From a virus, in IMG/VR virus record IMGVR_UViG_3300031772_000009, positions 1-64,000 of that record: a stretch of DNA of 64,000 nucleotides; one strand, 5' to 3'. The notes under the pieces were generated by a model. The model searched no databases, was not told the origin of the DNA, and saw nothing but the letters and a program-made list of their open reading frames with translations. Made by a program: the position numbers and the translations under genes. Every line of letters starts with the position of its first letter. Position 1 is the first letter of the stretch. Positions 55,912 through 62,839 of this stretch are shown piece by piece.

Positions 55912-56001
55912 ATGAACATATTGGAGTTTATTGAACACTGTAAGAAGTGTCCGAGACGAAGTAAATGTCATTTCATGGGTTGTATATTGGATGAAAGGTA
56001 A
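55912..56001 (+). CDS. 29-residue Cys micro-protein
   Basis: CKKCPRRSKCHFMGC: four closely spaced cysteines, a zinc knuckle like 35275. Starts 2 bases after the previous stop and overlaps the next gene by 11. Confidence 0.5.
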   Translation: MNILEFIEHCKKCPRRSKCHFMGCILDER

Positions 56002-56143
56002 CATAGGTATCGGAATAATCGTCAAATGTCAACGATGTGGCAAGTTGGGCGATGACCGTGACATTTCAACCATATTATTTCCAGATGGAAGCGAGAAAAC
56101 TCTATGTGAAGAATGTTTCCAAAAGGAGACTAAACAGAAATGA
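55991..56143 (+). CDS. zinc-ribbon protein
   Basis: 50 aa. KCQRCGKLGDD and LCEECFQKE form a zinc ribbon. ATGA overlap with the HNH gene. Confidence 0.55.
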   Translation: MKGNIGIGIIVKCQRCGKLGDDRDISTILFPDGSEKTLCEECFQKETKQK

Positions 56144-56448
56144 AATGGGGATATATTGGAAGAAAACAAAGAAAGAGAGTTTTAGAGAGGGATGAACATA
56201 AATGTTTTATTTGTTGGCGAAAATATCAATTGACAATCCATCATCATTATGATTTTACTGGAAAGATTCTTCCTAAACGTGAAAATGTTTTATGTAATCT
56301 ACCATACCATGAACCAAGAGATTGTGATTTAGTTACACTGTGTAAAGTTTGTCATGGAAAAATCCAAGTTTGTGAGAAGGGAAGTCCTCTATATAGATTA
56401 GTTACTGAATATCTTGCCAACTTGAGTTTAAAGGAGAACCAAAAATGA
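56140..56448 (+). CDS. HNH endonuclease, compact type
   Basis: 102 aa. It differs from the other HNH proteins here: ERDEHKCFICWRKYQLTIHHHYD, with HH after a CxxC, and LVTLCKVCHGKIQ as the second half. No long basic helix and no own promoter. It resembles the common phage HNH that aids DNA packaging or nicking. Confidence 0.8.
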   Translation: MKWGYIGRKQRKRVLERDEHKCFICWRKYQLTIHHHYDFTGKILPKRENVLCNLPYHEPRDCDLVTLCKVCHGKIQVCEKGSPLYRLVTEYLANLSLKENQK

Positions 56449-56570
56449 CTTGTATCAAATGTTTGATTCCCTATCTAGTATTCAAGATTGTTCCATTTGA
56501 TTTTGGTTATTGGGTTGCCACTGAGATTTTCGTAAAACTCCATAATGGAAAAGATTCGTGTATTGGATGA
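56445..56570 (+). CDS. small hydrophobic protein
   Basis: 41 aa. CIKCLIPYLVFKIVP at the start has a CxxC and hydrophobic residues. ATGA overlaps on both sides. Unknown. Confidence 0.45.
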   Translation: MTCIKCLIPYLVFKIVPFDFGYWVATEIFVKLHNGKDSCIG

Positions 56571-56719
56571 GAAAGCCAACCGAGACTGAACTTGGAATTT
56601 ACTATGGTCACGAACTCTATGCTAGACTGAACGGGAAAGAAACGTGTATGTGTGAACAATGCTCCGAGATTAGACCAAAGATTGAGTATATGCTCTGGAA
56701 ACAAAACCAAAAGGTTTAA
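56567..56719 (+). CDS. small CxxC protein
   Basis: 50 aa with MCEQCSEIRPKIEYML. Its end overlaps the promoter of the next RNA. Unknown. Confidence 0.45.
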   Translation: MRKPTETELGIYYGHELYARLNGKETCMCEQCSEIRPKIEYMLWKQNQKV

Positions 56720-56893
56720 ATAGGAGATTGTATATTATATTTAGTACCGATACCGAACCTTACCACGGCAAACCATGTTGCTCTGGAGAGAGGGTGCTAC
56801 TCTCATGGAAGGTCTTTGAACGAAGACTGGGAGTGTGCAATACTGTTCCAATGTTCATGGAATAAGCAATCGGGTCGGCAACTCTTTTTATTT
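56707..56893 (+). ncRNA. candidate RNA 1 of a tandem set
   Basis: Promoter CCAAAAGGTTTAAATAGG at 56707-56724 predicts a start near 56743. Hairpins: CCATG/CATGG (56773-56808) containing GAGAG/CTCTC, GGTCTT-TGAACG-AAGACT (56811-56828), TTCCA-ATGTTCA-TGGAA (56846-56862). It ends in CTCTTTTTATTT. No credible frame. Confidence 0.55.
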
Positions 56894-56901
56894 GTAACAA
56901 A

Positions 56902-57000
56902 CTTTATATATCGGATTTTACATAGTGTTTCTTAGCGAACTAGAAAAACACTGGATGGCAACTTCAAGTGTGGTTGCCACCACGTTGTTTGCTATTTTCT
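56902..57000 (+). ncRNA. candidate RNA 2 of a tandem set
   Basis: TATA box CTTTATATA at 56902-56910. AGTGTTT (56924-56930) pairs with AAACACT (56946-56952), and TGGCAAC (56956-56962) with GTTGCCA (56973-56979). T-rich end at 56993-57000. Part of the first helix may lie before the transcript start. Confidence 0.5.
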
Positions 57001-57002
57001 CG

Positions 57003-57128
57003 AAACCTTTATTAGTCGCCTAGACCATATCATGTTTTAGTCCGTAAGGAGCAACCCGAAAGGGTGGGATACGCTCCCCAAGGCTATTAATGGCGGAAGC
57101 CATCCGAAAGAAAGAATGAAAGAAGGTG
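57003..57128 (+). promoter_or_regulatory. promoter and structured 5' leader with GNRA-type loops
   Basis: GAAACCTTTATTAGTC starts at 57002. The leader from about 57037 has TCC-GTAA-GGA, or alternatively GGAGC (57048-57052)/GCTCC (57073-57077) enclosing ACCC-GAAA-GGGT (57054-57065), then ATGGC-GGAA-GCCAT (57090-57103). It ends with AAGGTGAT, the ribosome-binding site of the next gene. The alternative pairing of GGA suggests a possible switch. Confidence 0.55.
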
Positions 57129-57482
57129 ATGGATACGAAAAAGAACGATTCGGTCTTGATGCAGAAACGCCTAATTTTGGAGTATGTAGACGAAAAAGGA
57201 AACTATACAAAGTCTGAAGGTAGAGAAATTGAACAACTCGGATTCTACATTCGTATGATGCACACAGATTTTATTCCATGTGAATGTTGCCAAAGACGTT
57301 TAATAAAAGAAATGATGAAATCAAAACAGTGGAGTATAGGAAACAAAGAAACCGAACCACCAGTGGAACTTTGGAGAAAATTTGAAATTGAAGATAGTTC
57401 TTGGAAAGAATTGGAGAAACGTAAGGCAACAAAAGAAGACAAAGAAAGACTAGGCGATTTCGGCATAACAACCTATGAATAA
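57129..57482 (+). CDS. unknown protein with CxxC
   Basis: 117 aa. FIPCECCQRRLIKEMM carries a cysteine cluster; EYVDEKGNYTKSEGRE strand region before, charged helix after. Its structured leader makes it the likely target of any RNA switch. Confidence 0.5.
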   Translation: MDTKKNDSVLMQKRLILEYVDEKGNYTKSEGREIEQLGFYIRMMHTDFIPCECCQRRLIKEMMKSKQWSIGNKETEPPVELWRKFEIEDSSWKELEKRKATKEDKERLGDFGITTYE

Positions 57483-57483
57483 A

Positions 57484-57510
57484 CCATAACACTTAAATAT
57501 CTCTTTTCCA
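57484..57510 (+). promoter_or_regulatory. promoter
   Basis: CCATAACACTTAAATATCTC at 57484-57503, intermediate between the two promoter types of this window. Confidence 0.55.
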
Positions 57511-57531
57511 TATTTCTTTACAGTGATTAAA

Positions 57532-57756
57532 ATGAGAAAACGTATTTCAGACGAATTTGAAATAAGGATTGGTGAAGATTGGAGAACACGGTCTGGCTTC
57601 ATTTGTGATTCTAAAAGAAAAGGTGCAAAACTTCCAGAACCTTTTGAAGACCATAGAATAGACAATTGGATTATAGGAGAATTTCAGTTAAAGCATTTCA
57701 ATAATTATCGTGTAAAAGTAACAGTAACTCTACTTGAGAAGAAGGAGAAAACATGA
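57532..57756 (+). CDS. unknown beta-rich protein
   Basis: 74 aa from ATG (GTG at 57523 is in frame, but GTGAT probably binds the ribosome). Ends with strands NNYRVKVTVTLLEKKEK. Overlaps the next gene by 4 bases. Confidence 0.5.
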   Translation: MRKRISDEFEIRIGEDWRTRSGFICDSKRKGAKLPEPFEDHRIDNWIIGEFQLKHFNNYRVKVTVTLLEKKEKT

Positions 57757-57842
57757 GTTGGACTTGTCCTAATTGTGGAGCAAATGTTTGTGACTGTAGC
57801 AAATCATGTCCCAAATGCAGAACTCCTAAACCAGTGAGTTGA
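57753..57842 (+). CDS. 29-residue zinc-ribbon micro-protein
   Basis: CPNCGANVCDCSKSCPKC: six cysteines in 18 residues. A minimal double zinc knuckle. Starts in an ATGA overlap. Similar in pattern to the next gene. Confidence 0.55.
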   Translation: MSWTCPNCGANVCDCSKSCPKCRTPKPVS

Positions 57843-57846
57843 TATT

Positions 57847-57954
57847 ATGTTAAGATGGAAATGTGAATGTGGCGAAACAAACTGTTCATGCCGCCGAACT
57901 TGCAAGAAATGTAATAAACATAGACCAGAACATCCAGAATGGATAATGAAGTAA
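57847..57954 (+). CDS. 35-residue zinc-knuckle micro-protein
   Basis: WKCECGETNCSCRRTCKKC, another dense Cys array, tandem to and perhaps derived from the one before. Confidence 0.5.
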   Translation: MLRWKCECGETNCSCRRTCKKCNKHRPEHPEWIMK

Positions 57955-57956
57955 CA

Positions 57957-57985
57957 GAAACCCTTAAATATGACGTTAACCATTT
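57957..57985 (+). promoter_or_regulatory. promoter
   Basis: AGAAACCCTTAAATATGACG at 57956-57975, about 33 bases before the next ATG. Confidence 0.5.
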
Positions 57986-58006
57986 TACTTTCAAAGTGAA
58001 TAAGAC

Positions 58007-58390
58007 ATGATAGAAGAAATAGTTAAGAATATAGCTTTGGGAGCATTCTATGGCACACAAGCGGCTCTGTTCGGATACATGAAGGACGAAAACTTACCGT
58101 TAAGTTGGACGGCTGTTTTCACAAAGAAATTCTGGGAAACCTTTAGTCCAGTTAAAGCGTTCAAGACAATTGTTTTGGGTGCTTTCATGGGAGCATTCGG
58201 AACATTCAGCGTATTAAACATTGAGAATAAATGGCTTGACCCAACAGAAACACTCATCGTCTACAACTTTGCTTACTCGGCAATAGTTATGGGTGTTGAC
58301 CAATTCATAAAGTTAGTTGTGCGTAGAACACCAATAGTACGTGCTTGGAATTACCTCAAGGCAAAATGGAATTCTCTACCAATACAGTAA
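58007..58390 (+). CDS. membrane protein of the late region
   Basis: 127 aa with hydrophobic helices at about 8-25, 50-70 and 80-105 separated by basic loops; no charged catalytic residues. Placed before capsid-maturation genes. It could be a holin or membrane-associated virion protein, but no family match is seen. Confidence 0.55.
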   Translation: MIEEIVKNIALGAFYGTQAALFGYMKDENLPLSWTAVFTKKFWETFSPVKAFKTIVLGAFMGAFGTFSVLNIENKWLDPTETLIVYNFAYSAIVMGVDQFIKLVVRRTPIVRAWNYLKAKWNSLPIQ

Positions 58391-58391
58391 A

Positions 58392-58428
58392 GTCACGTTT
58401 TAATTGTGACTTCTAACGCCTTTCTTTT
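58392..58428 (+). terminator. hairpin terminator
   Basis: GTCAC (58392-58396) and GTGAC (58406-58410) around TTTTAATT, followed by CTTTCTTTTT. Confidence 0.55.
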
Positions 58429-58432
58429 TAGC

Positions 58433-58460
58433 ATAACACTTATAACCATCTTTTGCAATA
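58433..58460 (+). promoter_or_regulatory. structural-gene promoter
   Basis: ATAACACTTATAACCATC at 58433-58450, same type as 15301 and 17929. Confidence 0.55.
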
Positions 58461-58478
58461 CTAATTATAGTGAAACAT

Positions 58479-58880
58479 ATGAAATTTGACGAATCAGTAT
58501 TAAAAGCAATGGTTGAATTGGAAGGGTACAGTTTCGAGGAAGCCCAACTGTCATATGCTAAACGAGAGAATCTACCAGACTCGGCGTTTTGTGGTCCACA
58601 TAGGACTTATCCAGCCCATGATGCGGCTCATGTTAGAAACGGTCTAGCACGTCTTGGAACTTTCGGTCATAGACTTTCTCCAGCAGTGAGAGCAACTATT
58701 TTGCGTTGTCTAAAGGCAAGAGCGAAACGTTTCGGAATAGAAGTTTCCGAGACAAATGAAGGAAAACTTTGTTTGGCAAAATATGACGAGGAATTGGATA
58801 GTAAGACAAGACAGAAGTGGCTTATAGAAATCGAAGAAACTCGTAAGTGGTACGAAGAGACCGTATCCAAAAAGGAATGA
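58479..58880 (+). CDS. DUF6582-like head-maturation-associated protein
   Basis: 133 aa from ATG (GTG 58470 in frame). NLPDSAFCGPHRTYPAHDAAHVRNGLARLGTF is the DUF6582-type motif of phage head-region proteins (pDSaF...yPihdaaHvrnAlar), here followed by a charged helical end. The motif itself is about 30 residues spanning 58560-58660. Its exact function is unknown, but it commonly accompanies prohead proteases, as here. Confidence 0.68.
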   Translation: MKFDESVLKAMVELEGYSFEEAQLSYAKRENLPDSAFCGPHRTYPAHDAAHVRNGLARLGTFGHRLSPAVRATILRCLKARAKRFGIEVSETNEGKLCLAKYDEELDSKTRQKWLIEIEETRKWYEETVSKKE

Positions 58881-59116
58881 TGGATATGGAAAAAGCATCA
58901 GAACCGCCACAATATGCAACCCCATCCGATATTCGTTGGTTACAACAGCAAATAGAACGTGCTGAACGAAGAACACGAATACTCCTAGACATGTTAGTAG
59001 CAAAGAAAATCATTACTGAAGCCGAAGCCAAAATCTTCAATGAAACAAAAACAAATTCCGAAGAAATACTCGAATGGTATCTCGCTGAACTGAAAAAGAA
59101 AGAATCAACTAAGTAG
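58877..59116 (+). CDS. small helical protein, unknown function
   Basis: 79 aa from the ATG in an ATGA overlap. Two long helices (DIRWLQQQIERAERRTRIL; EAEAKIFNETKTNSEEIL). Might be a small scaffold or head protein. Confidence 0.5.
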   Translation: MMDMEKASEPPQYATPSDIRWLQQQIERAERRTRILLDMLVAKKIITEAEAKIFNETKTNSEEILEWYLAELKKKESTK

Positions 59117-59134
59117 GGGGTTTTCCCTATTCCA

Positions 59135-59674
59135 ATAAACGTTTCGTGGAAATCTATTTATGATGACGTTTTATCAGAACTATATCTGAATTTTGGAATA
59201 ACCGCTCAAAAATTAGAACCTATATTTGGAGTTTGCTCATATACTCTACGGAAACAACTTAAACGATTGGGTATATTGAGAACAAGGTCTGATTGTCTCA
59301 AACTTATGTGGAAATCTGGAAATATAACATTTAATTATGATAAATCTGGATTTAAGAAAGGAAACAATCACCCAGACTGGAAAGGTGGAAAACATAAAGA
59401 TTCTAAAGGATATAATATTATTCTTGCTCCAGAAAATCCATTTTCAGCAAATGATGGATATATTTTAGAGCATAGATTGATTTGGTTTTCTATTCATCCA
59501 GAAACCCCGAAAGATTGGATAATTCATCATTTAAATGGTATAAGAGATGACAACAGAATTGAAAATCTCTTTGCTTGTTCAAGGAGAAGACATATAAAGG
59601 AGTTTCCTAATACTTATATCAAAGCATTACAAAATAGCATAAGAGAATTAGAAGGTGAATTAATACGCCAATAA
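59135..59674 (+). CDS. HNH_3-type homing endonuclease, start unclear
   Basis: About 180 aa. The region 59190-59280 encodes a HTH-like segment (ITAQKLEPIFGVCSYTLRK). The core is WKGGKHKDSKGYNII, YILEHRLIW, IIHHLNGIRDDNRIENL, the HNH_3 layout. No ATG lies in frame; TTG at 59267 would remove the HTH. The frame is open back to the previous stop at 59114, and 59135 (ATA) is used as the boundary. Its beginning PINVSWKS is repeated at the start of the next gene. Confidence 0.72.
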   Translation: MNVSWKSIYDDVLSELYLNFGITAQKLEPIFGVCSYTLRKQLKRLGILRTRSDCLKLMWKSGNITFNYDKSGFKKGNNHPDWKGGKHKDSKGYNIILAPENPFSANDGYILEHRLIWFSIHPETPKDWIIHHLNGIRDDNRIENLFACSRRRHIKEFPNTYIKALQNSIRELEGELIRQ

Positions 59675-59676
59675 AT

Positions 59677-59952
59677 GTGAGTTGGAAATCAATGATTCAA
59701 GGAATGGCTAAACAGTATAAGACTGGAAAAGTTACGTGTAGAGATTTTTCTGACGGTTCTACGTCTTGTGCTTCTAGTCAAGCATGGAGCGTATTTTTTG
59801 CTACTCTCCGAAAACATGGATGGGACGAAAAAAGTTCTCGTCCAAATTCTGTTACTGAAACCGTTTTTACTGGAGCGGTAGAAGAGACAATGAAAGACAT
59901 TGTTGATTGGTTTGCAGAAAGTGTTGGATATTGTGGAGAATGTAACAAATGA
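59677..59952 (+). CDS. unknown protein of the capsid region
   Basis: 91 aa from GTG; the frame is open upstream and reads PINVSWKS, the same as in the HNH gene before it. Segments CRDFSDGSTSCASSQAWSVF and IVDWFAESVGYCGEC. ATGA overlap with the protease-like gene. Confidence 0.55.
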   Translation: MSWKSMIQGMAKQYKTGKVTCRDFSDGSTSCASSQAWSVFFATLRKHGWDEKSSRPNSVTETVFTGAVEETMKDIVDWFAESVGYCGECNK

Positions 59953-60605
59953 CAGAAGAAAACATTTCATTCTTTTTCATAACGAAAGAAGTCACATTTC
60001 AAGAAACCAAATCAACAGATAAATATGCAATTATTGAAGCTACAGTTATGGAACTTGATAAGATAAGTGAAGGAAACAACAGAGTTTATCAGTTTGAAGA
60101 AGGAGACGAAATAGCAAAAAGTCTAATCGGAAAACCAGTTTACTATGGAATAAATCTCTTTGGAAAACATGAAAATCCATTAGTATCTGGAAAGAATGTA
60201 GACCCAGTAGGAATCGTAGAATTTGCAGAAGTTGTTGGAAAAAAGATTAAAGCCACAATTAAAATCATAAGTGCGTCACTGATTGAAACGTTGAAGAGAG
60301 GAACGAAATATCTTTTCAGTGTAGGCGGAAATGCAATAACGGACACAATGAAAAAGATAGGAGAAAAAGTTATTCATGTCCTTTCTGGAGCAAGATGTAA
60401 TCATTTACAAATCGTTGATGTTGAGACTCAAGTTGGATTTCCAGACGCTAAAATGGAGAAACTTATCGAGATTCAAGAAACCGTTATGATTTGTGAGGGC
60501 GGAGTATGCCACTGTCCACAACCAGAAGAGACAAAGCGAAAGCCTAAAATATCAGAGGAAACAATTGAATATAGTAACGGCGTTAACCTTGAATATGAAG
60601 AGTAA
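59949..60605 (+). CDS. prohead protease-like protein
   Basis: 218 aa. IAKSLIGKPVYYG, then His-74 in GKHENPL, PVGIVEFAEVVGKKIKATIKI, and Ser-124 in YLFSVGGNA, then GARCNHLQIV: the order of the herpesvirus/HK97/T4-type prohead serine protease fold with catalytic His and Ser. The C-terminal 45 residues are Cys-containing and charged. It should cleave scaffold and capsid protein during head maturation. Major capsid is not seen nearby. Confidence 0.72.
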   Translation: MTEENISFFFITKEVTFQETKSTDKYAIIEATVMELDKISEGNNRVYQFEEGDEIAKSLIGKPVYYGINLFGKHENPLVSGKNVDPVGIVEFAEVVGKKIKATIKIISASLIETLKRGTKYLFSVGGNAITDTMKKIGEKVIHVLSGARCNHLQIVDVETQVGFPDAKMEKLIEIQETVMICEGGVCHCPQPEETKRKPKISEETIEYSNGVNLEYEE

Positions 60606-60834
60606 CAAACCACCAAAACCAGAACATCGTAATCTTCGCATTCCAAAACGTTTAGACGACATGATTGTTGATGTTCAACAGTTACTCAACTCTAATTCTT
60701 ACACTGAATCTCTTTTATGGATTCTTATAGACTGGGAGAAATATAGGTATCTGGAAGAGAAGAAACGTCTACTAGAACTTCATGCTATACAATATCAACT
60801 TCTCCAGAATGAACTGGAACGCAAAAAACAATAA
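60595..60834 (+). CDS. ribbon-helix-helix-like protein
   Basis: 79 aa from an ATG overlapping the previous gene by 11. RNLRIPKRLDDMIVDVQ followed by SYTESLLWILIDW looks like a short strand and two helices of a RHH/CopG unit. Could be a DNA-binding regulator of late genes, though a small structural protein is possible. Confidence 0.5.
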   Translation: MKSNKPPKPEHRNLRIPKRLDDMIVDVQQLLNSNSYTESLLWILIDWEKYRYLEEKKRLLELHAIQYQLLQNELERKKQ

Positions 60835-60884
60835 TACTTATAACCACGTTTCATGTCTATATCACATAGTATGAGGTAGATGAT
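60832..60884 (+). promoter_or_regulatory. structural-gene promoter
   Basis: AATACTTATAACCACGTTTC from 60834, same type as 58433; gene begins about 36 bases after the TATA. Confidence 0.55.
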
Positions 60885-61289
60885 ATGGCTGGTCCGTATA
60901 AATGTAAACGGATGCGTATCGTTGTAGGCACGACCACGTTAGGCGTTGTTGAAGCCTTCGATATAGAGTTGATTAGGGAAGGTGGAGTAACTCCACACTA
61001 CGATAGTGAAACTGGAAAACATGCTGTTGGAACTAGACATGCAACTTTCAGACTTAGACGTTGGTTCTATGCTGACGCTGGAGAAGAGAATTTAATCTAC
61101 GACTTGTTCCAAGGTGACGGAGTAGACCCAGACCACTTTGACATGAGTGGAGAATTGTCTGGTGTCGCTGGAAGCAGAATAACATTGATAAGTTGTTGCA
61201 TCTATAGTTATGCACCGAGAACTGGTGGAGCAAATGACATCGTAGCAGAAGAAGCCCGTGGCGAAGCTATAGACTGGTTTAAAACCTAA
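60885..61289 (+). CDS. tail-tube-like (major tail) protein candidate
   Basis: 134 aa. AFDIELIREGGVTPHYDSETG, then RHATFRLRRWFYAD and ENLIYDLFQGDG, and the final SYAPRTGGAND: a small beta-barrel with a long loop, as in tail-tube proteins of siphoviruses and archaeal tailed viruses. It has its own promoter, as expected for an abundant protein. Other barrel virion proteins cannot be excluded. Confidence 0.62.
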   Translation: MAGPYKCKRMRIVVGTTTLGVVEAFDIELIREGGVTPHYDSETGKHAVGTRHATFRLRRWFYADAGEENLIYDLFQGDGVDPDHFDMSGELSGVAGSRITLISCCIYSYAPRTGGANDIVAEEARGEAIDWFKT

Positions 61290-61325
61290 ACTCTAAACGC
61301 ATCTTTTATCTATCTAAACAAAACG

Positions 61326-61625
61326 TTACGTTGGAGTCTGAAAGAATATTTTATCAGACTTCTTGCCAACAAACACTATTCTGTAACCTTGACAGATTTT
61401 TGTCCACTTGGCTAAATTGTCAATAGTGTATGCGATTATCTCGTCTTTGAATAGATTGTAAATTGCAATATGGATTGATTCATGTACTAAAATTTCTTCT
61501 ATGAGGTCTTCAATTGGTTGACCCCTAAAAGTCTTTCTCTCCCTCAAGATTATCTCGTTGTTGACTGAAGTAACCATTGTCCCCTTGATATATGGTTCTG
61601 TCCTCTTCGCCACCCTAACTTTCAT
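61326..61625 (-). CDS. mini HExxH protein (HESIH)
   Basis: 99 aa from the ATG after a GGAG sequence (the frame opens at 61652). HESIH at residues 48-52 in EILVHESIHIAIYNLF; Asp in TIDNL follows 17 residues later. This is the only member on the minus strand; it ends the minus cassette lying between tail genes. Confidence 0.65.
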   Translation of the reverse strand: MKVRVAKRTEPYIKGTMVTSVNNEIILRERKTFRGQPIEDLIEEILVHESIHIAIYNLFKDEIIAYTIDNLAKWTKICQGYRIVFVGKKSDKIFFQTPT

Positions 61626-61983
61626 TTTTATACTCCTTGTTAACAATTTCAAAATAGTATTTTGGATAAAGTTGAGAAAGTTTCTTTAAAGCGTCTGGTA
61701 ACGATAACTTATCCAGTTCTATTGACGGGTCAATCTTTGTCGCAACGTAAGCCAACACTCTAAATCTTCGGTATCTTTCCAATTGTGGATTGTTAATTTC
61801 GGCTTCTTCATCCTTGAATATGTCTGGACAGTTTTCTAACATCCAAATCAAATTGACGAGGTTTCTGTCTATATGTTTTTGGATTCTACCCATCATTGCA
61901 CTATAACGTCTGGGGTTATCTTCTTTGGTAACTTCTCCAGTCAAAACTTGTTCCAGAAATTTCCGTTCTATATTAGTTATCAC
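61615..61983 (-). CDS. helical protein, unknown function
   Basis: 122 aa, mostly helical (ERKFLEQVLTGEVTKED; LPDALKKLSQLYPKYY). Overlaps the HExxH gene by 11 bases and the DUF488 gene by 4. No family recognised. Confidence 0.5.
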   Translation of the reverse strand: MITNIERKFLEQVLTGEVTKEDNPRRYSAMMGRIQKHIDRNLVNLIWMLENCPDIFKDEEAEINNPQLERYRRFRVLAYVATKIDPSIELDKLSLPDALKKLSQLYPKYYFEIVNKEYKNES

Positions 61984-62402
61984 GGTTCAGTCCCCAGAAT
62001 CATTCTCAATAGAATAAATCTGTGGCAAGGTGGATTCTTCTCATAGCAGATAAGTCTAACATTGGTTTTTTCAGAAAGAGATTTTATTTTCAACATTGTC
62101 CTAATAGCTTTTGGGTTAGCCATCTCGTTTATGTAACGTCTTTCGTATCCAGTCCAATCTATTTTTCCAGACTGGTAATCATTGAGAAGTTCCCATGATG
62201 GTGCAAGAATAGAACCAGTCGTTCTAGTAACATATATCTTTATCTCGTCTTTCGGGTAGTTCTTCAAGTTAGCCAAATATCCTTCAAGTAACATATCAAT
62301 CAGTTCAGTAGTAGTCAAACCGATTAATAAACATTCCTCTTTTTTAAAGGGTCTTTCTCTTTTTTTCGATGTATTTATGTAAATACATATGACAAGAACC
62401 AC
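61980..62402 (-). CDS. DUF488-like protein
   Basis: Up to 140 aa; the true start may lie after the HNH stop at 62344, as the first 20 residues overlap it. RTTGSILAPSWELLNDYQSG, then KSLSEKTNVRLICYEKNPPCHR match DUF488, in which a Cys-x-x-x-Cys-His-Arg ending is typical. Family function is unknown. Confidence 0.7.
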   Translation of the reverse strand: MVLVICIYINTSKKRERPFKKEECLLIGLTTTELIDMLLEGYLANLKNYPKDEIKIYVTRTTGSILAPSWELLNDYQSGKIDWTGYERRYINEMANPKAIRTMLKIKSLSEKTNVRLICYEKNPPCHRFILLRMILGTEP

Positions 62403-62838
62403 AAAGAGTTATTGTCTCTTCTGGATAATATCGAACATGATGAAGTAATAAAGTGACTATGTTTTCTTCCCTCTCTTTTCCACAAACCTCACATTTATTA
62501 CCTATTTTCATATTACGAATATTTATTCTGGATTGTTGTCTTTTAGCTATTTCCATAATTAGATTTCTTCTCTCATCTGGAAGTTCATTAAATAATGGCT
62601 TGTCTTTTATTATGCATTTTGGGTCTTTTGGCGGTCTTCCCTTTTTAGTATTCTGTGGAAATTTTCTCATTCGTTCCTTCATTTTTTCATATTGAGACGG
62701 ATTGTTTTTCCAATAATCAATCATGTATTTTTTCATATATTTTTTAGTGGCTTGTCTATAACAATTGCTTGAACAATATTTTTGATTTGGATAGGATGTT
62801 TCGAATAGATTTCCACAAACTAAACATGTTTTTCTCAT
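62344..62838 (-). CDS. HNH endonuclease
   Basis: 164 aa. N-terminal zinc finger (CLVCGNLFETS, CSSNC), AT-hook-like KKGRPPKDP, then the core GNKCEVCGKE, LLLHHVRYYPEE, LCGSCHMYLHK. First gene of the minus cassette with promoter TTTATAAG at about 62860 on that strand. Confidence 0.82.
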   Translation of the reverse strand: MRKTCLVCGNLFETSYPNQKYCSSNCYRQATKKYMKKYMIDYWKNNPSQYEKMKERMRKFPQNTKKGRPPKDPKCIIKDKPLFNELPDERRNLIMEIAKRQQSRINIRNMKIGNKCEVCGKEREENIVTLLLHHVRYYPEETITLCGSCHMYLHKYIEKKRKTL

Positions 62839-62839
62839 A

